Made by a program: the position numbers and the translations under genes
Source of the DNA: JAICJR01 sp036494715
GTDB lineage: Bacteria > Actinomycetota > Thermoleophilia > Solirubrobacterales > Thermoleophilaceae
Assembly: GCA_036494715.1 (NCBI GenBank)
Contig: DASXNY010000015.1
Coordinates: 1-59,136, forward strand
DNA length: 59,136 bases
Direction: 5' to 3'
Notes under the pieces: generated by a model
Database searches by the model: none
What the model was told of the DNA's origin: nothing
Seen by the model: the letters and a program-made list of their open reading frames with translations, nothing else
In this document: in pieces, positions 18,094 to 24,575 of the stretch
How positions within the stretch are numbered: position 1 is the first letter of the stretch
How the letters are laid out: every line of letters starts with the position of its first letter

Positions 18094-18315
18094 ATGCCCG
18101 TATACGAGACCGTGGAGGACGTTCGCTCGGAGTACCTCGAACGCTGGCGGGTCGCCGCGCGCCAGGTCGGACACGCGTGGGAGGTGTGGTTGGCTTCGGA
18201 TGAGGCCGAGCGCGACTGGGCGCACGAGGTCTACCTCGAGGCGCTCGCACGCGAGGAGGCGGCGGCTTATCGCCTCGAGCTGCACGAGCGCGCCGCCGCC
18301 GGGCATCCTTCGTAG
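18094..18315 (+). CDS. Small Trp-rich helical protein, family A (unknown function)
   Basis: A 73-residue soluble protein I cannot assign to a named family. It is highly charged and helical and contains W-x10-W-x2-W spacing (ERWRVAARQVGHAWEVWLAS) and an ALAREEAAAY block. It aligns without gaps, about 20 identities over 42 residues, to the 83-residue product at 29151-29402 in this window, so the two are paralogues of one small-protein family. A TCACCC half-site of the recurrent palindrome lies at 18039-18044. Six nt separate its stop from the PAP2 phosphatase gene, suggesting cotranscription. Confidence 0.75.
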   Translation: MPVYETVEDVRSEYLERWRVAARQVGHAWEVWLASDEAERDWAHEVYLEALAREEAAAYRLELHERAAAGHPS

Positions 18316-18321
18316 TCACCC

Positions 18322-18867
18322 ATGAGCTGGCTCGACGACGCCAAGCGAGTGGACGTCGCGGTGTACGCCGCGATCGCCGCCACGCCCACGCCGACGCTCG
18401 ACCGCGCGATGAGCCGGCTGTCCCGCGCCGCCAACTACTCGCGCCTCTCGATCGCGTCGGCGGGCGTGCTGGCGCTGGCGGGCGGGAGCGCCGGCCGGCG
18501 CGCCGCCACGATGGGCCTCGCCGCCGTGGCCGCCACCTCGGCCGCCGTGAATATCGTGGTCAAGCCGCTCGGTATGCGGCGGCGGCCCGACCGCGTCGGC
18601 GAGGACGTGCCGATCGCACGCTACGTGCCGATGCCCGCGTCGAGCTCCTTCCCGTCCGGGCACGCCGCCGCCGCCTTCGCGTTCGCCACCGGCGTCGGCT
18701 ACACGCTGCCCGCCGCCGCCGCGCCGCTGCGCGGGCTGGCCGCGCTCGTCGCCTACTCGCGCGTGCACACGGGCGTCCACTATCCGGGCGACGTCGTGGT
18801 CGGCTCGCTGCTCGGCGCGGGGATCGCTCAGACCACGAGCTGGGCGATCGAGCGGCAGCTCGGCTGA
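18322..18867 (+). CDS. PAP2-type membrane phosphatase
   Basis: A 181-residue membrane protein of the phosphatidic acid phosphatase type 2 superfamily. All three active-site motifs are present: KPLGMRRRPDR (C1, K-x6-RP), SSFPSGHAAAA (C2, PSGH) and SRVHTGVHYPGDV (C3, SR-x5-H-x3-D). It likely removes phosphate from a lipid such as undecaprenyl diphosphate or phosphatidate on the outer side of the membrane. It follows the small Trp-rich gene closely and precedes a palindromic regulatory site at 18876. Short but within the family range. Confidence 0.9.
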   Translation: MSWLDDAKRVDVAVYAAIAATPTPTLDRAMSRLSRAANYSRLSIASAGVLALAGGSAGRRAATMGLAAVAATSAAVNIVVKPLGMRRRPDRVGEDVPIARYVPMPASSSFPSGHAAAAFAFATGVGYTLPAAAAPLRGLAALVAYSRVHTGVHYPGDVVVGSLLGAGIAQTTSWAIERQLG

Positions 18868-18875
18868 CGACGAGA

Positions 18876-18894
18876 CTCACCCGATCCGGGTGAG
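18876..18894. promoter_or_regulatory. Recurrent palindrome, copy 1 (TCACCC-N5-GGGTGA)
   Basis: A perfect 8-bp inverted repeat, CTCACCCG and CGGGTGAG around a 3-nt centre, directly after the PAP2 stop and 142 nt before the DUF7144-like gene. It is the most symmetrical member of the TCAYCC-N5-GGRTGA set described in the findings. It could be an operator, a promoter element or, at this copy, a terminator stem for the PAP2 gene. Confidence 0.5.
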
Positions 18895-19036
18895 CACCCC
18901 ACATGAAGGCGGCGCGGGTGCGCGCCTACTCCGATACGCCGGAGAGCACTATTGCCCGCTCAGCATCGGGTTGCGAGCTTTGTGGTCCACGCGTGCGTCC
19001 ACCGCACGGAACTCGCACAACCGCCAGGAGGCGCGA

Positions 19037-19477
19037 ATGAGCGTTCACACAGGCGCCAGCCGGGAGACGTATGTGTCCTCCGACGTGGCGCGTCTTGAAG
19101 ACGATCGGGGCTCCGGCTGGGTCTCATTCGCCGGCGTGCTCGTTTTGCTCGTCGGCACCCTCAACATCATCGAGGGGATCGCCGCAATCGGCAACGCGAA
19201 CTTCTTCGTTGCCAACACCCACTACATCGCCGGTGACCTGAAGGCTTGGGGGTGGACAGTCCTGTTCCTCGGCATCGCCCAGGTCCTCGTCGGCCTCGGG
19301 ATCTTCGCGAAGAACCAGTTCGCCCGCTGGACCGGCGTGGTGGTGCTGAGTCTCAACGCGATCGCCCAGCTGATGTTCATCCCGGCGTATCCGTTTTGGT
19401 CGCTGGCGATCTTCGCGATCGACATCCTGGCGATCTACGGCCTCGTGGCCTACGGCAGCCGGGTCTCCGATTTCTGA
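19037..19477 (+). CDS. DUF7144-like four-helix membrane protein
   Basis: A 146-residue protein with a hydrophilic N-terminal 25 residues and four transmembrane helices. The sequence GWVSFAGVLVLLVGTLNIIEGIAAI, with AIGNANFF, then GDLKAWGW and a final LAIYGLVAYG, matches the DUF7144 type of small actinobacterial membrane proteins of unknown function. ATG 19037 is supported by AGGAGG six nt upstream. It has a long 168-nt leader that contains palindrome copy 1. Base composition is slightly lower in GC than its neighbours. It converges with the lipoprotein gene across a strong hairpin. Confidence 0.85.
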   Translation: MSVHTGASRETYVSSDVARLEDDRGSGWVSFAGVLVLLVGTLNIIEGIAAIGNANFFVANTHYIAGDLKAWGWTVLFLGIAQVLVGLGIFAKNQFARWTGVVVLSLNAIAQLMFIPAYPFWSLAIFAIDILAIYGLVAYGSRVSDF

Positions 19478-19487
19478 TCCCTAGCGT

Positions 19488-19526
19488 CGCTGCACCGTTC
19501 ACCTACTTCCGATGAGCGGTGCAGCG
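19488..19526. terminator. Hairpin between convergent genes
   Basis: A perfect 10-bp stem (CGCTGCACCG at 19488-19497 and CGGTGCAGCG at 19517-19526) with a 19-nt loop lies just after the DUF7144-like stop and before the stop of the lipoprotein gene on the opposite strand. It could end transcription in both directions; there is no T-tract, as is usual in very GC-rich genomes. Confidence 0.55.
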
Positions 19527-19542
19527 TTCGACCTTCTGGCCG

Positions 19543-19965
19543 CTAGCTGCAGTCGATCGGGGCGAGCGACGTCTGGTAAGCGCTGGAGAGCTGCTGCAGG
19601 GCCGACTGGAGCTGCGCCTGGGCGCCGCTGATGGAGATGTTCGTGCCGAGGTTGCTGACGATCGACTTGAACTGCGAGGAGAACTCCTTGTTGGCGGACT
19701 GCACCTGCTGCTTGCGCTGGTCGTTCAGGTTGCCCTGAGCGTCCGTGATCTTCTGCAGGTCGCTCTTGATCGCGTTGAGGCTGCCCTTGATTCCGTTGGT
19801 CGTGGCCGTGGCGGGCGTCAGGCCCTTGAGCGAGTTCACCTGCTTCTGGATGTCCGAGCGCGAACTGCAGACCTGTTTCTTCGCCTTGTCCTCCTTGGAC
19901 TCCCCGCAGGCGGCAACCACCAGCGACGAGGCGATGAGCAGACAGATGAGAATCAAGCGCTTCAT
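19543..19965 (-). CDS. Small secreted lipoprotein, helical
   Basis: A 140-residue protein that begins with a type II signal peptide (MKRLILICLLIASSLVVAAC), with lipobox VAAC ending at Cys20, so it should be lipidated and surface-anchored. The mature part is a Gln/Ser/Lys-rich helical protein likely to form a coiled-coil (SLNAIKSDLQKITDAQGNL, then QLQSALQQLSSAY). A second pair of cysteines (Cys33 and the penultimate Cys) could form a disulphide. No named family recognised. ATG 19965 has an AGGAG site. It follows the DUF1269 gene but a strong hairpin at 19992-20026 separates them. Confidence 0.85.
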   Translation of the reverse strand: MKRLILICLLIASSLVVAACGESKEDKAKKQVCSSRSDIQKQVNSLKGLTPATATTNGIKGSLNAIKSDLQKITDAQGNLNDQRKQQVQSANKEFSSQFKSIVSNLGTNISISGAQAQLQSALQQLSSAYQTSLAPIDCS

Positions 19966-19991
19966 GTGACCTCGCTCCTGGTTCGAGCCTC

Positions 19992-20026
19992 CTCGGGCCG
20001 GGCTGCCGGCGGGCAGCCCGGCCGAG
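19992..20026 (-). terminator. GC-rich terminator hairpin after the DUF1269 gene
   Basis: Arms 19992-20007 and 20012-20026 pair over 15 bp with one bulged G and a GGCG loop. It lies 11 nt beyond the DUF1269 stop on the minus strand. No T-run follows, so it would be a GC-type terminator or an RNA 3' stabilising stem; that function is inferred. Confidence 0.6.
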
Positions 20027-20036
20027 AGCGGTGGGC

Positions 20037-20534
20037 CTACGCGGGGACCTGCTCCCCGTGCAAAGCCTCCTGAAGCTCCTTCTCGGCATCCTTCGAGAGG
20101 GACGACTTGAGCACGGTTCCGCCGTACTGGCTGAGCGCCTCGACGGCCTTGTCGGGCGTAACCTTCTCGACCACGACGAACAGTGCCGAGGTGCCGGGCT
20201 GAATCATGTCCCGGACCTGATCCTGGAACTGCTTGTCGATGCCCGTCTTCTCGATCTTGCCGAACAGCGCACCGAGTCCGGCGCCCACCGCCATGCCGAA
20301 TACCGGCACGAAGAACAGCAGGCCGAACAGCAGCCCCCAGAACATGCCCCACGTCGCTCCGCCGCCCACCGCGTGGTGCGAGGTGTTCACGTGGTACTTG
20401 CCTTCCTTGTCCCGCGTGATCACGGCGACAGCGTCGGGCTCGATGATCAGCTCCTGCGACAGCCGGTGTACCTCCTCGGCCGCCAGGGCGCCGGTCGTCT
20501 CATCGGGGTAGCCGATGGCGATCAGATCTGCCAT
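20037..20534 (-). CDS. DUF1269 family protein
   Basis: A 165-residue protein of the DUF1269/COG4803 type: an N-terminal alpha/beta domain (MADLIAIGYPDE, AEEVHRL), a central Gly-rich hydrophobic hairpin GATWGMFWGLLFGLLFFVPVFGMAVGAGLGALFG, and a second alpha/beta half ending in GGTVLKSSLS. This family is linked to stress and membrane association, with no known biochemical activity. ATG 20534 is preceded by AGGAGG. Palindrome copy 2 lies 85 nt upstream. Confidence 0.88.
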   Translation of the reverse strand: MADLIAIGYPDETTGALAAEEVHRLSQELIIEPDAVAVITRDKEGKYHVNTSHHAVGGGATWGMFWGLLFGLLFFVPVFGMAVGAGLGALFGKIEKTGIDKQFQDQVRDMIQPGTSALFVVVEKVTPDKAVEALSQYGGTVLKSSLSKDAEKELQEALHGEQVPA

Positions 20535-20619
20535 GGAGTCCTCCTAGATTGAAGCCTGTCACGCCGCCGCGGGCCGCGGGGCGCCGTGGCCAAGGTATGA
20601 ATGGGCCCGCACGGCCGCA

Positions 20620-20636
20620 TCATCCGAACGGGGTGA
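20620..20636. promoter_or_regulatory. Recurrent palindrome, copy 2 (TCATCC-N5-GGGTGA)
   Basis: Located upstream of the DUF1269 gene, between its start and the hairpin that closes the preceding SHOCT operon. Read toward the gene it is TCACCC-CGTTC-GGATGA, and a CATACC element sits 20 nt beyond it, comparable to the GGATAC that follows copy 4 at the same distance. Candidate operator or promoter element. Confidence 0.5.
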
Positions 20637-20667
20637 TCCTTGCCCCAACGGTGTGCACCAGAACGCG

Positions 20668-20696
20668 ACGACGGCCCTTGGGGCAAGGGCCGTCGT
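20668..20696 (-). terminator. Perfect 13-bp hairpin after SHOCT gene
   Basis: ACGACGGCCCTTG and CAAGGGCCGTCGT pair perfectly around a GGG loop, 30 nt beyond the SHOCT stop on the minus strand. The outer sequence CCTTGCCCCAA at 20638-20648 could alternatively pair with 20678-20688, so two mutually exclusive folds exist. Most simply a terminator of the CMD-SHOCT operon. Confidence 0.6.
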
Positions 20697-20726
20697 GTCG
20701 CTGGCAAGGCTCCCGGTTGATCGGGG

Positions 20727-21026
20727 TTAGCCGCCCAGGACCTTTGCCTTCTGCTGGTCGAACTCAGCGTCCGTGAGAATGCCCTGCTCATGGAGCTGAC
20801 CCAGCTCCTTGAGCTGGTTGATCACGTCCGAGGAGAGTCCGGCCGCTGGAGGGGGTGCGGGTGCTGCGGGTGGTGCGGCAGCCGTGGGCTGGTTCTCGAG
20901 TCCTTCGAGCCTGGCTTCCTGGTCGGCCTCGCGTTCCTGGCCCTGCTGCCGCTTCTTGCCGGCCAGGTAGGCGCCGCCACCGACAGCGGCGGCGCGCAGG
21001 AGGGGGCGTCGTCTCATCAAGGGCAT
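20727..21026 (-). CDS. Small SHOCT-domain protein
   Basis: A 99-residue protein with a basic N-terminus and short hydrophobic stretch (LLRAAAVGGGAYLAG), a charged KKRQQGQEREADQEARL segment, an Ala/Pro linker, and a C-terminal SHOCT hairpin (LKELGQLHEQGILTDAEFD) ending in KVLGG. SHOCT modules are thought to mediate protein contacts. The gene follows the CMD gene after 9 nt and is closed by a strong hairpin, so the pair forms a two-gene operon. Function unknown. Confidence 0.8.
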   Translation of the reverse strand: MPLMRRRPLLRAAAVGGGAYLAGKKRQQGQEREADQEARLEGLENQPTAAAPPAAPAPPPAAGLSSDVINQLKELGQLHEQGILTDAEFDQQKAKVLGG

Positions 21027-21035
21027 GGCCGCTCC

Positions 21036-21383
21036 CTACTCCGTGCCTTCGGGGAGCGCGAGCCCAAGCGCGACCATGATCTCGGGCGCCGCGGCGATCA
21101 CGCGCGGGCCTCCGACCTGGGGCGCTACGGCGTGTAGCACGCCGAGCACTTCCTCGGGGGTCGCGCCGCCGTCGAGGGCGTTCGCCACCTGCCACATGTA
21201 TGAGGCGGGTGGTGCGTCGAGCGCGATCAGAGCGGCGATCTTCACGAGCCCGAACGTGCGGGCGTCGAGCCCGGTCTCCTCGCGCGCGTCCTCGCGGAGG
21301 GCAAGCATGTCGGTGAGCGCTTCGACGTCGCCGGCGGAGAGGCCGGACAGCCTGTCGTGCGTCTCCTGAGCAACTGCGGCCAT
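21036..21383 (-). CDS. Carboxymuconolactone decarboxylase-like (AhpD-fold) protein
   Basis: A 115-residue all-helical protein with the CMD core FGLVKIAALIALDAPPASYMW and GATPEEVLGVLHAVAPQVGGP. The AhpD branch uses a Cys-x2-Cys pair for peroxidase activity; this protein has no cysteine at all, so it is not a thiol peroxidase and could be a decarboxylase-like or sensor derivative. ATG 21383 is used since the longer frame upstream lacks an RBS. The SHOCT gene follows after 9 nt. A NarL-type regulator is divergently transcribed 278 nt away. Confidence 0.82.
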   Translation of the reverse strand: MAAVAQETHDRLSGLSAGDVEALTDMLALREDAREETGLDARTFGLVKIAALIALDAPPASYMWQVANALDGGATPEEVLGVLHAVAPQVGGPRVIAAAPEIMVALGLALPEGTE

Positions 21384-21551
21384 GCGGTCTCCATTTCGTC
21401 CGTACGGGTGGCGGCTTGACGATACGGCCGGGCGAGCGCGCTGGCTATGGTGCACGCACGAGAGCACTTGGGGAGGCGTAGACCAACGTCTCGAAAAAGC
21501 GCTGAGTACGCCTCAATTCGAAGATCTGCAAGAACTGCGCAAAAGCCACGG

Positions 21552-21580
21552 TTGACCATTCGAACTCGGGCGTCTAAGGT
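21552..21580 (+). promoter_or_regulatory. Sigma70-type promoter for the NarL regulator gene
   Basis: TTGACC (-35, 21552-21557), a 17-nt spacer, and TAAGGT (-10, 21575-21580), 82 nt before the regulator's ATG. Hexamers and spacing match the housekeeping consensus well for this GC content. The stretch around it is markedly less GC-rich than coding DNA. No other strong candidate is visible in this 278-nt divergent gap. Confidence 0.5.
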
Positions 21581-21661
21581 CGGATCCCATCACCAATCCA
21601 GGGCTTTAACGCCGGTGGGCGACGACCGCCGCCTGCGGGACCGCTCGGAGGGGCGATCCTC

Positions 21662-22378
21662 ATGCAACAAGTCACGCTGGACCGCGATCCGGCGAGAGCG
21701 CCGGGTCGGCCGATCCGGGTAGTCATCGCAGAAGACGCCTATCTCGTCCGAGAGGCGGTGGAGCTGATCCTCGCGGGCGTCCCTCAGATCGAGGTGGCGC
21801 GCTCGTGCGGGGACGGTGACGCGCTGCTTGCCGCCGTCGAGGAGGAGCAGCCCGACGCGGTGATCACGGACATCCGCATGCCACCGTCGGATACCGACGA
21901 GGGCATCCGCGTTGCGCATCGCCTACGTGAGACGCACCCGCGGATCGGCGTGGTCGTGCTCAGCCAGTACGCAGAGCCGAGCTATCCGCTATCGCTGCTC
22001 GACGAGGGTTCCGCCGGGCGGGCCTACCTGCTCAAGGAGAGCGTCCACAACCGCGAGCAGCTGGTCGCGGCCGTCGAGGCGGTGGTCGCCGGGGAATCGG
22101 TGATCGACCCGAAGGTCGTCGAGGTGCTCGTCGACGCGCGCGCGCGCGAGGAGGCCTCGCCGCTGTCCGAGCTCACGCGCCGCGAGCACGAGGTGCTCGC
22201 CGAGATCGCCAAGGGCAAGAGCAACGCCGCCATCGCGTCGACGCTCTATCTCACCAAGCGAGCCGTCGAGAAGCACATCAACTCGATCTTCATGAAGCTG
22301 AACCTTTCGAACGCGGACGACGTGAGCCGCCGCGTGAAGGCGACGCTCATGTTCCTGGCGGGGCGCGACGAGGAGTAG
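21662..22378 (+). CDS. NarL/LuxR-type response regulator
   Basis: A 238-residue two-domain response regulator. REC domain residues 18-140: acidic pair VIAEDAY, phosphoacceptor Asp70 in ITDIRMPP, and Lys in AYLLKES. LuxR HTH residues 170-232: LTRREHEVLAEIAKGKSN, then LTKRAVEKHINSIFMKL. It probably pairs with the MASE1 histidine kinase at 24576-26150, which has the matching HisKA_3 core, with two membrane-protein genes between them. ATG 21662 has a GAGGGG site and a good sigma70 promoter upstream. Confidence 0.92.
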   Translation: MQQVTLDRDPARAPGRPIRVVIAEDAYLVREAVELILAGVPQIEVARSCGDGDALLAAVEEEQPDAVITDIRMPPSDTDEGIRVAHRLRETHPRIGVVVLSQYAEPSYPLSLLDEGSAGRAYLLKESVHNREQLVAAVEAVVAGESVIDPKVVEVLVDARAREEASPLSELTRREHEVLAEIAKGKSNAAIASTLYLTKRAVEKHINSIFMKLNLSNADDVSRRVKATLMFLAGRDEE

Positions 22379-22436
22379 CCGGCCCCGTCGGGCGGCCGCG
22401 GGCGGCGGTCGTGCGCGCTTCCCTGCCCTGACACCT

Positions 22437-22454
22437 GCGGACGCCCTTGTCCGC
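22437..22454 (+). terminator. Short hairpin after the response regulator
   Basis: GCGGAC and GTCCGC pair around a 6-nt loop 59 nt after the regulator stop, in the 128-194-nt gap before the next gene. Weak candidate terminator or attenuator; no T-tract. Confidence 0.3.
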
Positions 22455-22572
22455 GGCTGCCGAGGGCTAGATCCTCGATGCACGAGGCGCAGGAGGGAGC
22501 AGCACCCTGTCCGAGTCCATTCAATCCCAGCCGTCCAAGCCGAGCCCGGCGCCCAAGGGGCGCGGTCGCCGT

Positions 22573-23955
22573 GTGGCCGTCGTGGCTCTGCTCACCGTCG
22601 CGGTGATCTGCGCGGTGATCGCCGTGTTGTCCACCTGGGTCAAGCGCCAGGTACTCGACACCGGCAATTACACGAACACGAGCGCCAAGCTGCTCGCCGA
22701 TCCGGCCATCCAGAACGCGCTCGGCGCGTACCTGGTCAACGAGCTGTTCACCAACGTCGACGTGGCCGGGCAGCTGCGCAACAACCTCCCGGCGCAGACC
22801 AGGGCGCTCGCCGGTCCGGCGGCCGCCGGCCTGCGCGAGATCGCCGACCGCGAGGCGCCGGCGCTGCTCGCCCGCCCGCGTGTCCAGGATGCCTGGCGCG
22901 CCGCCAACCGCGCGGCTCACCAGCAGTTCATCAACATCCTCAACGGCGGCGGCAAGGTCGTCTCGACCCAAAACGGCGAGGTCACGCTCGACCTCCACAA
23001 CCTGGTCACGCAGCTCGCCGCGACGCTCGGGATCTCGAACCAGGTGGCTGCCGCGCAACAGAAGCTCGGCGGCGGCACCGGCTCGCAGGCCCAGGGGCTT
23101 GCGCAGCAGAAGCTCGGCATCACCCTGCCGCCCACCACCGGCCGGCTCGTGATCATGCGGGCCAAGCAGCTGAACACGGCCCAGGACATCGCGAAGCTGA
23201 TCCGCAACATCTCGATCATCTTCACGATCCTCACGTTCGTGCTGTTCGCCGTCGCGATCGGGATCGCCAAGGACAGGCGCCGCCTCGCGCTGCGCGGCAC
23301 CGGCTGGTGCTTCGTCGGCGTCGGCATCAGCGTGCTGCTGGTGCGCCGCGTGGGGGGCAACCAGATCGTCGACGGCCTAGTGCAGGCGGAGTCGGTGAAG
23401 ATGGCCGCGCACGATGCCTGGAACATCGGCACCTCGCTCCTGAGCGCGATCGCGATCGCGCTCGTGATCTACGGGATCGTGATCGTCGTCGCCGCCTGGC
23501 TCGCGGGTCCGACGCGGCCGGCGACCGCGGTGCGCCGCGCGCTGGCGCCGTCGATGCGCGACCGCCCGTGGCGCGTCTACGCGTCGGTGGCCCTCGTCTA
23601 CCTGCTGGTGCTGCTCTGGGGACCCACGCCGGCGCTGCGCCAGTGGATCCCGATCCTCCTGATCGCTGCCGCGATCGTGCTCGGCATCGAGCTGCTGCGG
23701 CGCCAGACGGCGCGCGAGTTCCCGGACGCCCAGGCGGGCGATGCGATGCGCGGCATGCGCGAGTGGTGGGACACGCGCCGCGGCCGCGGCGCGCCCGAGG
23801 ACGGCATCACCACCACCGCCGTCCCGCCCGCGACCGCCCCCCAGGGCAACGGTGCGCGGCTCGCCCAGCTCGAGCGTCTCGCCTCGCTGCATGACAGCGG
23901 CGCGCTCACCGACGACGAGTACAGCGCCGAAAAGGGCGTCCTGCTCAAGCATTGA
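22573..23955 (+). CDS. Multi-pass membrane protein with C-terminal SHOCT motif
   Basis: A protein of at least 460 residues with TM1 at the N-terminus (VVALLTVAVICAVIAVLSTW), a roughly 190-residue extracytoplasmic helical domain, then TM helices near residues 215-235, 245-258, 290-312 and 335-375, and a cytoplasmic tail ending in a SHOCT motif (LASLHDSGALTDDEYSAEK). No named family recognised. The GTG at 22573 gives a normal start, but codons back to a CTG at 22507, 10 nt after AGGAGG, look coding (see findings). Followed after 11 nt by the HdeD gene, so they form an operon between a response regulator and its likely kinase. Confidence 0.82.
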   Translation: MAVVALLTVAVICAVIAVLSTWVKRQVLDTGNYTNTSAKLLADPAIQNALGAYLVNELFTNVDVAGQLRNNLPAQTRALAGPAAAGLREIADREAPALLARPRVQDAWRAANRAAHQQFINILNGGGKVVSTQNGEVTLDLHNLVTQLAATLGISNQVAAAQQKLGGGTGSQAQGLAQQKLGITLPPTTGRLVIMRAKQLNTAQDIAKLIRNISIIFTILTFVLFAVAIGIAKDRRRLALRGTGWCFVGVGISVLLVRRVGGNQIVDGLVQAESVKMAAHDAWNIGTSLLSAIAIALVIYGIVIVVAAWLAGPTRPATAVRRALAPSMRDRPWRVYASVALVYLLVLLWGPTPALRQWIPILLIAAAIVLGIELLRRQTAREFPDAQAGDAMRGMREWWDTRRGRGAPEDGITTTAVPPATAPQGNGARLAQLERLASLHDSGALTDDEYSAEKGVLLKH

Positions 23956-23966
23956 GCCGAGGAGCC

Positions 23967-24536
23967 ATGACCCAGATGTATTCGCCGGAGGGCCTGCGCA
24001 CCAGCGGAGTGGTGGAGCTGGAGTCACCGCGGCGCTACTGGTACCTGCTGCTCGTGGCCGGGGTGATGAGCGTGGTGATCGGCGTGCTCGTGCTCGCCTA
24101 CCCGCGGTCGCTCGAGGCACTCTGCGTGATCCTCGGCATCTACCTGCTCGCCGCCGGCGTGCTGCTGATCGTCCAGACGGTCTCCGACCAGGAGCGCGGC
24201 GCGGGCGGCCTCTTGCTCGGGATCCTGTCGCTGATCGCCGGGATCGTGGTGATCCGGCATCCGAGCCAGAGCCTGGTCGCCGTGGCGCTTGCGGTGGGTC
24301 TCTACTTCCTGGTTGTCGGGGCACTCGACCTCGCCCGCGCGATCACCGGGCCGCGCCGTCTGTCGGCCCTGCTGCACGGCATCATCGGGATAACCGCGGC
24401 CGTGATCATCCTGGCGTCGCCGCACATTGGAGTGACGACGCTCGCGATCCTGGCCGGCATCGCGCTCTGCCTGCACGGCGCGTTCCAGATCGTCGACGCG
24501 TTCGCGCTGCGGGGGCATGGCCCCGCAGCCGCCTAA
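23967..24536 (+). CDS. HdeD/DUF308 family membrane protein
   Basis: A 189-residue protein with six transmembrane helices in the DUF308 pattern: WYLLLVAGVMSVVIGVLVLAYP, LGIYLLAAGVLLI, LLGILSLIAGIVVIRHP, ALAVGLYFLVVGALDLARAI, HGIIGITAAVIILASP and LAILAGIALCLHG. HdeD is linked to acid resistance in enterobacteria; in actinobacteria the role is unknown. ATG 23967 is preceded by GAGGAG and lies 11 nt after the upstream membrane-protein stop. The histidine kinase gene follows after 39 nt. Confidence 0.88.
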   Translation: MTQMYSPEGLRTSGVVELESPRRYWYLLLVAGVMSVVIGVLVLAYPRSLEALCVILGIYLLAAGVLLIVQTVSDQERGAGGLLLGILSLIAGIVVIRHPSQSLVAVALAVGLYFLVVGALDLARAITGPRRLSALLHGIIGITAAVIILASPHIGVTTLAILAGIALCLHGAFQIVDAFALRGHGPAAA

Positions 24537-24575
24537 TTGCTGGAACTCCGACCAGCTTCCTGAGATGCTTAGGCA

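Noticed and set aside
22478..22506. ATG at 22478 as the start of the SHOCT-tailed membrane gene
   Set aside because: It is in another frame (offset by 2), so it cannot start that protein.
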